From the NCBI GenBank assembly GCA_051877575.1, contig JBJEJA010000010.1:66680-130679 (forward strand): a DNA stretch of 64,000 bases. Direction: 5' to 3'. Under the pieces are notes generated by a model. That model saw nothing but the letters and a program-made list of their open reading frames with translations. It had not been told where the DNA came from and made no database searches. The position numbers were made by a program, and so were the translations under genes. Of this stretch, positions 8,262-15,980 are shown piece by piece (positions within the stretch are counted from its first letter, which is position 1; the number at the start of each line of letters is the position of its first letter). The DNA comes from UBA2882 sp051877575. GTDB taxonomy: Bacteria > Bacillota > Clostridia > Lachnospirales > Lachnospiraceae.

Positions 8262-9803
8262 ATGGCAGTGAAGACATTTGCGGCGATTGATGTCGGCTCC
8301 TATGAGCTTTCCATGAAAATATTTGAAATCTCCTTAAAAACGGGAATCCGGGAAATCGATTGTATCAGACACCGGATCGCTCTGGGACTGGATTCCTATA
8401 ACACAGGGAAGATCACCATAGAGAAAATGGATGAGCTGTGTGATGTGCTGAGGGAGTTTGACGGGATTATGAAATCCTATAAGGTCGATGCGTACAGGGC
8501 ATACGGCACAAGTGCGATCAGAGAGACGGAAAATACGTTGATCGTTCTGGATCAGATCAAGAACCGTACGGGAATCACCGTGGAAGTCATCAGTAATTCC
8601 GAACAGCGTTTTCTGGATTATAAGGCGGTGGCGACCAAGGGAAAGGAGTTTGAAAAACGAATCGAAGGCGGAACGGCGATACTGGATATCGGCGGCGGAA
8701 GCATACAGATTTCTTTGTTTGAAAATGACACATTGGTAACCACACAGAATATGCGTCTGGGTGTTATGAGAATGCGGGAGCGTCTGGAAGCAATTTCGGG
8801 CAGAAGCGGACAGTATGAAAGACTCATTGATGAGATGGTCAATAACCAGTTTTCTCTTTTCAAGAAGTTTTATCTGAAGGAGCGGGAGGTTCCCAATCTG
8901 ATCATTATAGATGATTATCTGTCCCCTGTATTTCAAAAAAAGGAAATCTGCAAAGAACCGGGGAATATGGATCACAAACGATTCATGGAATTCATGGATG
9001 AGATCACCGACAGGAATAAGGGAGATGTCAGCACCTGGCTGGAAGTTTCCGAGGAGCATGCTTCCCTGTTGTTTCACAGCGCGGTGTTGAGCAAACGGAT
9101 CATGGAAGTGCTGGGAACACAGAATATCTGGGCACCGGGTGTCACGCTCTGCGACGGCATGGCTTATGAATATGCCCAGCAGAACAGGCTTTTAGCCAAT
9201 GTACACGACTTTGAAAAGGATATCATTGCATCGACCGCCACCATCAGCAAGCGCTATATGTGCAGCCGGAAAAGAAACGAAATCATGGAGTCACTGGCGT
9301 TGTCCATTTTTGATACCATGAAAAAAGTACACGGACTGGGCAAGCGGGAAAGGCTACTTTTACAGATTGCGGCCCAGTTAAACGATTGCGGAAAATATAT
9401 TTCCCAGACCGATGTGGGAGAATGTAGCTTCCGGATCATCATGGCTACGGAGATCATCGGCTTATCCCATGCCGAAAGGGAGATCGTGGCATATGTGGCA
9501 AAGTACAACCGGGATGAATTTGAATATTATGAGGCACTGGGGGAGAAGACGACTCTGAGCAGAGAGGCATACCTGACCATTGCAAAACTGACGGCCATTT
9601 TACGGGTTGCAAACGGTCTGGACCGGAGCCATAAGCAGAAATTCAAGGATTTTAAAACCGTATTGAAAGACAATGAGCTGATCATCAGCGTGGATACGTC
9701 TGAAGATATTACCCTGGAAACGGGATTACTGACTGCAAGAGCAAAGTTTTTTGAAGAGGTATACAGTGTAAGACCCGTTATCAGGCAGAAACGGCATATG
9801 TAG
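8262..9803 (+). CDS. ppx: Exopolyphosphatase / GppA-type phosphatase with HD domain
   Basis: A 513-residue cytoplasmic enzyme of the Ppx/GppA family that releases phosphate from polyphosphate or converts pppGpp to ppGpp. The N-terminal actin-like ATPase fold shows AAIDVGSYELSMKIFE, YRAYGTSAIRET and, near residue 140, DIGGGSIQISLF. The C-terminal half is the HD-like helical domain (LLLQIAAQLNDCGKYIS, then RVANGLDRSHKQK). An in-frame GTG 18 bases upstream is less likely because GAGGAAGGG lies between it and the ATG at 8262. It precedes ppk1 by 11 bases, the classic ppx-ppk pairing, so polyphosphate turnover is the probable role. Confidence 0.93.
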   Translation: MAVKTFAAIDVGSYELSMKIFEISLKTGIREIDCIRHRIALGLDSYNTGKITIEKMDELCDVLREFDGIMKSYKVDAYRAYGTSAIRETENTLIVLDQIKNRTGITVEVISNSEQRFLDYKAVATKGKEFEKRIEGGTAILDIGGGSIQISLFENDTLVTTQNMRLGVMRMRERLEAISGRSGQYERLIDEMVNNQFSLFKKFYLKEREVPNLIIIDDYLSPVFQKKEICKEPGNMDHKRFMEFMDEITDRNKGDVSTWLEVSEEHASLLFHSAVLSKRIMEVLGTQNIWAPGVTLCDGMAYEYAQQNRLLANVHDFEKDIIASTATISKRYMCSRKRNEIMESLALSIFDTMKKVHGLGKRERLLLQIAAQLNDCGKYISQTDVGECSFRIIMATEIIGLSHAEREIVAYVAKYNRDEFEYYEALGEKTTLSREAYLTIAKLTAILRVANGLDRSHKQKFKDFKTVLKDNELIISVDTSEDITLETGLLTARAKFFEEVYSVRPVIRQKRHM

Positions 9804-9814
9804 GAGGAAGTAAA

Positions 9815-11944
9815 ATGTCGGAAGCAATCAACTATCTTAATCCGGAATATTACTACAACAGAGAGCTGAGCTGGCTGAAGTTTGACTACCGGATTTTAAG
9901 CGAAGCGAGGGATAAAAGCAATCCGTTATTTGAGCGGTTAAAGTTTTTGAGCATTACCGCTTCCAATCTGGATGAATTTTTTATGGTGCGGGTGGCATCC
10001 TTAAAGGATATGGTCCACGCGGGCTATGACAAAGAAGATATTGCCGGGATGACACCGAAAAAGCAGCTTTCCGCAATCAATGAGGAAACCCATGCGTTGG
10101 TCAATCTGCAATATTCCACTTATAACAGGAGTCTGGTTCCGCTGCTGAAGCAGAACGGGATCCATATGATCGCACATCACGAGGCGTTGAATAAGAAGCA
10201 GGCCGCCTTTGCGGACCGCTATTTTGAGGATAATGTATATCCGGTATTGACTCCCATGGCGGTGGATTCCTCCAGACCTTTTCCGCTGATCCGCAACAAA
10301 TCCCTGAATCTGGGTGCGCTGGTTAAGAAAAAAGGGGAAAAAGATGCCGAGGTGGAGTTTGCCACTGTTCAGGTGCCGGGCGTACTGCCGAGAGTGGTGG
10401 AAATTCCCGATGAGGAAGAAAGAGTATTCATTTTTTTGGAAGAAATCATAGAGAGAAATATCGAAAAGCTGTTTTTAAACTATGATGTCCTTTGCATCCA
10501 TCCGTTTCGTATTATGAGAAATGCTGATTTGAGCATCGGAGAGGATGAAGCGGAGGATTTGTTAAAAGAAATTGAAAAGCAGTTGAAGAAACGACAGTGG
10601 GGTGAGGCTATCCGTCTGGAAGTGGAAGAGGGAATCGATAAGCCGCTGCTGAAGATTATCCGCAAGGAATTGAAAATTTCGGAGGAAGATATTTATTATA
10701 TCAACGGACCGTTGGATCTGACCGTGCTGATGAAACTGTACGGCGTAGACGGATTTGATCATCTGAAAGAAGAACCTTATGTTCCGCAGCCCGTTCCCGA
10801 ACTTCCTGCCGACTGCGATATTTTTGAAGAAATCAGGAAAAGGGATATTTTGTTGCATCATCCCTACCAAACCTTTACGCCGGTGGTGGATTTTATCAAA
10901 AAAGCATCAAAGGATCCCCAGGTGCTGGCTATCAAACAGACTCTTTACAGGGTAAGCGGCAATTCGCCGATCATTGCGGCGCTGGCTCAGGCGGCGGAAA
11001 ACGGCAAGCAGGTTTCCGTTTTGGTTGAATTGAAGGCCAGATTCGATGAAGAGAATAACATTGTATGGGCAAAGATGCTGGAAAAAGCCGGCTGTCATGT
11101 GATTTACGGCTTGCTGGGGCTGAAAACCCACAGCAAGATTACCCTGGTAGTCAGAAAAGAAGAGGACGGTATCAGAAGGTATGTCCATCTGGGAACCGGA
11201 AATTACAATGACGCAACGGCGAAATTATACACGGATATGGGGCTTCTGACCTGCAGAGAGGATATCGGTGAGGATGCCACGGCAGTCTTTAATATGCTGT
11301 CCGGTTATTCGGAGCCGCGCAGCTGGAATAAACTTTCCCTTGCACCCTTGTGGATGAAGGACCGCTTCCTGTATCTGATACAGCGTGAGATCAAGTATGC
11401 CAAAGAGGGGACGGAAGCAAGGATCATTGCAAAAATGAATTCCCTGTGTGACAGACAGATCATCAGCGCACTCTATGAAGCCAGTGCGGCAGGGGTGAAG
11501 ATCGATCTGATTGTGCGCGGTATCTGCTGCCTGAAGACGGGCATTCCGGACGTTTCGGAAAACATTACGGTGCGTTCCATTGTGGGAACCTTTTTGGAGC
11601 ACAGCAGAATTTTCTATTTTGAAAACGGCGGAGACGGGGAATACTATATGGCGAGTGCCGACTGGATGCCCCGCAACTTAAATCGTCGTGTGGAAATCCT
11701 GTTTCCCATTGAACAGCCGGATTTAAAAGAAAAAACGGAACATGTTTTACGCTGTCTGCTGCAGGATACCCTGAAGGCACAGATTTTACAGCCTGACGGA
11801 TCCTATGAGAAAGTGGACAGAAGAGGCAAGATACTCTTCGGCGCACAGAAGAATTTCTGTGAAGAGGCAATTGCAGCCGCAAAGGCATTAGAAGAAGACA
11901 TCCTGGAGGAACGGGTATTTATTCCCGAAAAGCATCATGAGTAA
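9815..11944 (+). CDS. ppk1: Polyphosphate kinase 1
   Basis: Reversibly transfers the gamma phosphate of ATP to growing polyphosphate. The 709-residue length is standard. The N domain starts with YYNRELSWLKFDYRILSEA. The head domain contains FFMVRVASLKDMV and PLIRNKSLNLG. The two phospholipase-D-like catalytic domains carry the HKD-type histidines, in GLKTHSKITLVVR (about residue 438, the expected phospho-histidine) and EHSRIFYFENGG (about 594). An AGGAGG site precedes the ATG. The stop overlaps the start of the following HAD gene by 8 bases. Identification is secure. Confidence 0.97.
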   Translation: MSEAINYLNPEYYYNRELSWLKFDYRILSEARDKSNPLFERLKFLSITASNLDEFFMVRVASLKDMVHAGYDKEDIAGMTPKKQLSAINEETHALVNLQYSTYNRSLVPLLKQNGIHMIAHHEALNKKQAAFADRYFEDNVYPVLTPMAVDSSRPFPLIRNKSLNLGALVKKKGEKDAEVEFATVQVPGVLPRVVEIPDEEERVFIFLEEIIERNIEKLFLNYDVLCIHPFRIMRNADLSIGEDEAEDLLKEIEKQLKKRQWGEAIRLEVEEGIDKPLLKIIRKELKISEEDIYYINGPLDLTVLMKLYGVDGFDHLKEEPYVPQPVPELPADCDIFEEIRKRDILLHHPYQTFTPVVDFIKKASKDPQVLAIKQTLYRVSGNSPIIAALAQAAENGKQVSVLVELKARFDEENNIVWAKMLEKAGCHVIYGLLGLKTHSKITLVVRKEEDGIRRYVHLGTGNYNDATAKLYTDMGLLTCREDIGEDATAVFNMLSGYSEPRSWNKLSLAPLWMKDRFLYLIQREIKYAKEGTEARIIAKMNSLCDRQIISALYEASAAGVKIDLIVRGICCLKTGIPDVSENITVRSIVGTFLEHSRIFYFENGGDGEYYMASADWMPRNLNRRVEILFPIEQPDLKEKTEHVLRCLLQDTLKAQILQPDGSYEKVDRRGKILFGAQKNFCEEAIAAAKALEEDILEERVFIPEKHHE

Positions 11945-12590
11945 AAAAGCAGTGATATTTGATCTGGACGGTACGTTGACCGATACATTGAAATCCATCT
12001 GGAAATCCGCCAATCTGGCTTTGGCGGATGTGGGACTGCCACCATTTGAGCCGGACCGCTACCGTTATTTTGTGGGAGACGGTGCAGAGGAACTGTTAAA
12101 AAGAGCTTTGATTGCGGATGGCGATACGGATCTGACACATTTGTCACAAGTGAGGGAAAGTTATAGAGAGCATTTTAAGAAATATGTGAACTATGAAGTA
12201 AAGCCCTATGACGGGATTCCCAAGCTTCTGCAGGAACTGAAGGCACGGGGGATTTTGATCGCAGTCAATTCCAATAAGCCCCATGAACGAACCGTGGATG
12301 TGGTGGAGACCATCTTCGGAAAAGGAACTTTTGATATGATGGTGGGGCAATGTGAGGAAAGGGCGCGTAAGCCTGCTCCGGACGGTATTTTTCATATCAT
12401 GGAAAAACTGCATCTGAAGCGGGATGAGATCCTGTATCTGGGTGATACCTGTGTGGATATGAAGACCGGAAAGAGCGCCGGCGTCTTTACCGTTGGCGCA
12501 TTGTGGGGGTTCCGTGACAGACAGGAACTGGAAGAAAATCATGCGGATGCAATCATAGCCCATCCCCTGGAATTGTTGGACTATGTATAA
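11937..12590 (+). CDS. HAD hydrolase, phosphoglycolate phosphatase-like
   Basis: A 217-residue haloacid-dehalogenase-superfamily phosphatase of subclass I with an alpha-helical cap. Motif I is DLDGTLTDT at the N terminus, motif II NSNKPH, motif III the lysine in KPAPDG, and motif IV LGDTCVDMKTGKSAG. This layout matches phosphoglycolate phosphatase (Gph) and pyrophosphatase PpaX. Given the ppx-ppk1 neighbours, PpaX-like pyrophosphate hydrolysis is conceivable, but substrate choice cannot be read from sequence. The start codon lies inside the end of ppk1 (8-base overlap), implying translational coupling. Confidence 0.88.
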   Translation: MSKKAVIFDLDGTLTDTLKSIWKSANLALADVGLPPFEPDRYRYFVGDGAEELLKRALIADGDTDLTHLSQVRESYREHFKKYVNYEVKPYDGIPKLLQELKARGILIAVNSNKPHERTVDVVETIFGKGTFDMMVGQCEERARKPAPDGIFHIMEKLHLKRDEILYLGDTCVDMKTGKSAGVFTVGALWGFRDRQELEENHADAIIAHPLELLDYV

Positions 12591-12631
12591 AGACAGAAAC
12601 TGTAGTATGGCAGAATGAAAGTGACGGATTT

Positions 12632-13435
12632 ATGGATCATAAAATAAAACTAATTGCAACAGACGTAGACGGTACGCTGGTAAAGGATTCATCCAGAGAG
12701 GTCTATGATGAAATGATTGAGGTTATCCAAAAACTGACCGATGCCGGTTACCATTTTGTGGTGGCCAGCGGCAGGCAGTACGGCAGTATCAGGCGGATGT
12801 TTGAACGTTCAAAACGGAGACTGCATTATATCGCCGAGAACGGAGCCCACATTATTCTAAACGGAGAAAATTATTCCGTAACCAAAATGGATAGAGCCGA
12901 TGTGGAAGGAATCATGACGGATCTGCGTGCTTTGTACCCGCAGGGATGTCATGTGGTGGCATCCACTGCAAAAGGATGCTTTCTGGAATCAAAGGACAGT
13001 GATTTTATCAACCTGATCGCCAACGAATATCGTAACGATGTGACACTGACCGATGATATTCTGGCGGAGAATGTAGATATCATCAAGCTGGCAGTTTATA
13101 AAAAAGGGACGATTCGTCCCATAGGAGAAAGCATGCTGATTCCCAAATGGCAGGATAAGGTTAAAACGACCATGGCGGGAGAAGAATGGGTGGATTTTAT
13201 GGATCAGAGCGTTGACAAAGGCAATGCTTTGAGAAAGATTCAGGAGGCTTTGGGCATCAGCCGGGAAGAAACCATGGTCTTTGGTGATAACAACAATGAT
13301 CTGGGGCTGATCCTCGCAGCGGAGGAAAGCTATGCGGTGGAGAATGCAGTAGAGGAAGTCAAAAAAGCTGCAAAGCATATCTGTCCGGATTATACGCAAA
13401 AAGGTGTATACCGGGTTTTGAAACAGTTGACATAA
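12632..13435 (+). CDS. Cof-type HAD phosphatase
   Basis: A 267-residue HAD phosphatase of the Cof/YbjI subclass with a C2 cap. It opens with IATDVDGTLVKDS (motif I), has VVASGRQYGSIR (motif II), and ends with DKGNALRKIQEALGI followed by VFGDNNNDLGLI (motif IV, GDxxND) and AVENAVEEVKKAAKHI. These enzymes dephosphorylate sugar phosphates, FMN or PLP; the individual substrate is not predictable. The region before the ATG has only a weak ribosome binding site (GTGACGG). It follows the Gph-like gene by 41 bases on the same strand. Confidence 0.88.
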   Translation: MDHKIKLIATDVDGTLVKDSSREVYDEMIEVIQKLTDAGYHFVVASGRQYGSIRRMFERSKRRLHYIAENGAHIILNGENYSVTKMDRADVEGIMTDLRALYPQGCHVVASTAKGCFLESKDSDFINLIANEYRNDVTLTDDILAENVDIIKLAVYKKGTIRPIGESMLIPKWQDKVKTTMAGEEWVDFMDQSVDKGNALRKIQEALGISREETMVFGDNNNDLGLILAAEESYAVENAVEEVKKAAKHICPDYTQKGVYRVLKQLT

Positions 13436-13464
13436 CATAAGAAGATGAAATGGAGGTAGTCAAT

Positions 13465-13728
13465 ATGCCGGATTTTGATGAAGCAGTCGTAAATTGTTTT
13501 TTGGAGAACCAGTCACAGCTATTTCCGGAACCGGTAGCGGAGACCATGGAAGAAGCCTGCGATTTTCTGGAGGAATGCATGGCGGTTGTGGTCAATTCCA
13601 AACGGGAAGTCTGGGAATATTTCGATGAAGAAGGCGTGGATCTGGAGGGCATGGATGAAAATGATATTCTGGATGCCGATGAGGTTTTTGAGGTAGGAGA
13701 CGGAAGGTATTTGATCGTTGAGGGGTAG
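13465..13728 (+). CDS. Small acidic conserved protein of unknown function
   Basis: An 87-residue, strongly acidic soluble protein. Residues ELFPEPV-type (QLFPEPVAETMEEACDFLEECMAVVVNS) and a C-terminal VFEVGDGRYLIVEG look conserved rather than random. I recall similar short proteins in Lachnospiraceae, sometimes carrying a dubious glyoxalase label; I see no metal-binding residues that would support that. An in-frame ATG at 13450 is rejected as start because it overlaps the GGAGG ribosome binding site that serves the ATG at 13465. It is the last gene of the long co-directional run starting at folC. Confidence 0.7.
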   Translation: MPDFDEAVVNCFLENQSQLFPEPVAETMEEACDFLEECMAVVVNSKREVWEYFDEEGVDLEGMDENDILDADEVFEVGDGRYLIVEG

Positions 13729-13806
13729 GTGAAAAAGAAAGAGAGATTTCAAAATACTTGAAAAATGCGTGAAAAAGCATCGCGTAGGAGTAGTTTTGGA
13801 CAAAGT

Positions 13807-13849
13807 GAGATATTTGTCAACTTGTCTTTGTGAGACATTTGTCTATAAT
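13807..13849 (+). promoter_or_regulatory. Promoter of the membrane LuxR-type regulator with two copies of a GAGAYATTTGT motif
   Basis: A promoter with TTGTCT (13822-13827), a 16-base spacer and TATAAT (13844-13849). GAGATATTTGTCAAC (13807-13821) sits just upstream of the -35, centred near -42 of the expected start. GAGACATTTGTCTAT (13832-13846) covers the spacer and the -10. The second copy contains the dyad GACA-TT-TGTC. A third copy precedes the surface-protein gene at 15852. The arrangement suggests activation plus self-repression by the encoded regulator; this is inference. Confidence 0.6.
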
Positions 13850-13883
13850 AGAATTAAAAACATAGGCGGAGTTGATTGCTATT

Positions 13884-15317
13884 ATGAAAGAAAAGTTTTG
13901 GGAAAGAAAAAGGTTCAGAGTGATAATAGCTTTGGCCTTTTTTAATTTTATCTTTTTAGGAACGGAATACTTGTTTGATAATATGATGGCGCATGTGGTT
14001 TCTTCAGAAAAAGTAGTTATCGCGCAAAATTGTGTGCTGGGTGCAAGTGTATTCGGATTCCTGCTGTTTGCATGTCTGAATCGTTTTTTGAAACAAAACG
14101 GCAAGTTATTCTGCGCCTTTCTGATTACTGCCCTTAGTATTATCTGTATTTTTATTATAAGGCAGCATGAGACTTATACATCTGTTTTTCCGGCAGGCAT
14201 TCTGCTCTTTATTTTTTATGGGATTTGTGGGAGTGCAGTACATTATATGGCGGCTTGCTCGCTTCATGGAAGCAGACATTTGGCAAAGACCGTCGGTGTT
14301 GCATATGCCTTAGGGCTGTTATTACAGTTTTTTAACAATAACTTTATTAATCATGACTCATTGGAAGCGGTTGTGTTAGCGTTTGCTTTCATTGTTTTTA
14401 TGATTTTGTGCGGATTTCTGTATCAGGATAGGGAGGGCGAAGAAACATACAGTGCAGAGCCGGATGCGGCTATTGTGCTTCCGAATAAACCGGAAAAACC
14501 GGTAGTTGCATGTCTGGCGTTGTCGGCATGTGTACTTCTTATGACCTGTATTTTCTCAACATTGGATAATGTAGTAACTCTGTATCATGCTGCGGGCAGT
14601 GTGGATATCGGACAGGCACCGAGGCTGCTGCTTGCCGTAAGCGGACTGATATCCGGCTTTTTGTATGATGTTGGAAAACGCCGTTATATGAATATCATCA
14701 TGTATTGTGTGACATTGTTGTCGACAATCTGTGTGCTTGTGATCGTGGCAGGCGGTCCTTTTATGATCGGTCTCATTGTATTTTATCTTTCCGCAGGCTT
14801 TTTTGTGGTTTTCTTTACCACCGGTTTTATGGACCTGTCCTATTCCATGAAAGTGCCGGAATTGTGGGCGGGCATCGGACGAGCTCTCAACAATCTGTGC
14901 GCGGTACTGATTGCTCCTGTGTCGGTTGCCCTGCTGCAATCGGGAGATGGATTAAAGATCAGTATTCTGGCATTGTTTTTGTTTGTGCTGATCAGCATTG
15001 TTAATTTTATTTATACCAATCAGTTTAAGACAGAAAAGGCAGATGAGGATATCCGGAAAGATAAAGATGCGGAAGAAACGGAAGACGATGAAAGGAAATT
15101 TGCCGGATTTTGTGCATCATTTTCTCTAACGGAAAGGGAACAGGAAGTCTTGAAGATTCTTCTGACTTCCGATGAAAATGTACAGGATATCGCAGAGCAG
15201 CTTTTTATCTCCAGGGCAGCTTTGTACAGGCATATCGCATCCCTGAATGAGAAGACACAGACCAAATCCAGAATCGGTCTGATACAGTTTTATTACGGAT
15301 GGAAAGAGTGCGAATGA
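13884..15317 (+). CDS. Membrane-embedded LuxR-type transcriptional regulator
   Basis: About 477 residues in two parts. Residues 1 to about 380 form a polytopic membrane domain resembling a transporter fold, with many segments such as VIIALAFFNFIFLG, FLLFACLNRFL and IIMYCVTLLSTICVLVIVAGG. After a charged linker (about 385-410, rich in K, D and E) comes a LuxR-type helix-turn-helix, FSLTEREQEVLKILLTSDENVQDIAEQLFISRAALYRHIASLNEKT. It should therefore sense a signal at the membrane and bind DNA from there. A TTG at 13872 is in frame, but the ATG at 13884 is the natural start although its ribosome binding site is weak. Its probable targets are its own promoter and the wall-protein/sortase pair downstream, based on shared motifs. 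Confidence 0.82.
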   Translation: MKEKFWERKRFRVIIALAFFNFIFLGTEYLFDNMMAHVVSSEKVVIAQNCVLGASVFGFLLFACLNRFLKQNGKLFCAFLITALSIICIFIIRQHETYTSVFPAGILLFIFYGICGSAVHYMAACSLHGSRHLAKTVGVAYALGLLLQFFNNNFINHDSLEAVVLAFAFIVFMILCGFLYQDREGEETYSAEPDAAIVLPNKPEKPVVACLALSACVLLMTCIFSTLDNVVTLYHAAGSVDIGQAPRLLLAVSGLISGFLYDVGKRRYMNIIMYCVTLLSTICVLVIVAGGPFMIGLIVFYLSAGFFVVFFTTGFMDLSYSMKVPELWAGIGRALNNLCAVLIAPVSVALLQSGDGLKISILALFLFVLISIVNFIYTNQFKTEKADEDIRKDKDAEETEDDERKFAGFCASFSLTEREQEVLKILLTSDENVQDIAEQLFISRAALYRHIASLNEKTQTKSRIGLIQFYYGWKECE

Positions 15318-15328
15318 CAAGTTGTTTT

Positions 15329-15846
15329 CTTTAATTTTATAATACCTTTTTTGGATTTGTGTTTCCGAAAAAATGCAGAAAGTGCGAATATATGGAGCTT
15401 GCAGACCGGCTATGCAGACGCTATGCCGTGTTTCTCACAAGGTTCGCAATCTTTGTTGGATGGTTGCCGCCCTTACAGAAATATAAATCTTTGCCACTTC
15501 ATACTTCGGTTTTCGGCATTTCCAAGCGGCATGCTCACAAAGTATATATTAAATGCCCGGTTTCAAAACTCAGACTTCGTCTTTAGACAGTTGAAACCGG
15601 GCATTATTTTTGTTCACATATGCCGCTAAGAAATGCCAGAAAACCTCACCAAATTCCGCGGGTAAAGATTTATATTTCTGTAAGGGCGACTGGCTATGTC
15701 CCAAAAGTTGCAAGTAATAAAAAGTGAGAAACGATAGCAGAGATAAAAGTCTGCATCTGAGGTCAAAGGCTCCATATATTTGTGCTTTCTGTCCATAAAT
15801 AGCGGAGCTACAAATTCGAAAAGGAAAATTTTATAATAAAATAAAG
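15329..15846. repeat. Long imperfect inverted repeat (about 250-bp arms)
   Basis: The stretch between the LuxR-type gene and the surface-protein gene is one large imperfect palindrome centred near 15578. Blocks matching between arms include a perfect 25-bp block (15468-15492 with 15664-15688) and a perfect 15-bp block (15552-15566 with 15591-15605). Others are GTTTCTCAC (15429-) with GTGAGAAAC, GGCATTTC with GAAATGCC, AGCGGCAT with ATGCCGCT, and ATATATGGAGC with GCTCCATATAT near the ends. The arms differ by several small indels. No open reading frame with protein-like character is present. It may be an old inverted duplication, a snap-back mobile element or a large structured RNA. Confidence 0.8.
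15552..15610 (+). terminator. Terminator at the centre of the inverted repeat
   Basis: A 15-bp perfect stem (AATGCCCGGTTTCAA with TTGAAACCGGGCATT) with a 24-nt loop that contains a small inner hairpin (AGAC-TTC-GTCT), followed by ATTTTTG. It should terminate transcription from the LuxR-type gene and also forms the symmetry centre of the larger repeat. Confidence 0.75.
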
Positions 15847-15851
15847 AAAAA

Positions 15852-15896
15852 GAGACATTTGTAAACTGTCGGAATGGAGAAAAAGACGGATATAAT
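15852..15896 (+). promoter_or_regulatory. Candidate activated promoter of the surface-protein gene
   Basis: TATAAT lies at 15891-15896, but the expected -35 (15868-15873, GTCGGA) is poor. GAGACATTTGTAAAC (15852-15866) abuts it, centred near -44 of the expected start, the classic position for an activator that substitutes for a weak -35. The motif matches two copies in front of the membrane LuxR-type regulator gene. Confidence 0.55.
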
Positions 15897-15980
15897 ATAG
15901 GATGTGATGTCAGAAAAATACATCATATCATAAATAACATAAATCATGAATATAAGAGTAAGTAAAAAGGAGTAAGGTTT

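Noticed and set aside
13465..13728. Glyoxalase assignment for the small acidic protein
   Set aside because: At 87 residues with no visible His/Glu metal ligands in a glyoxalase pattern, the label cannot be supported.
15351..15629. Short open frames (up to 92 codons) in the long inverted repeat
   Set aside because: No ribosome binding site, they cross the terminator stem, and the symmetric DNA structure explains the sequence better.
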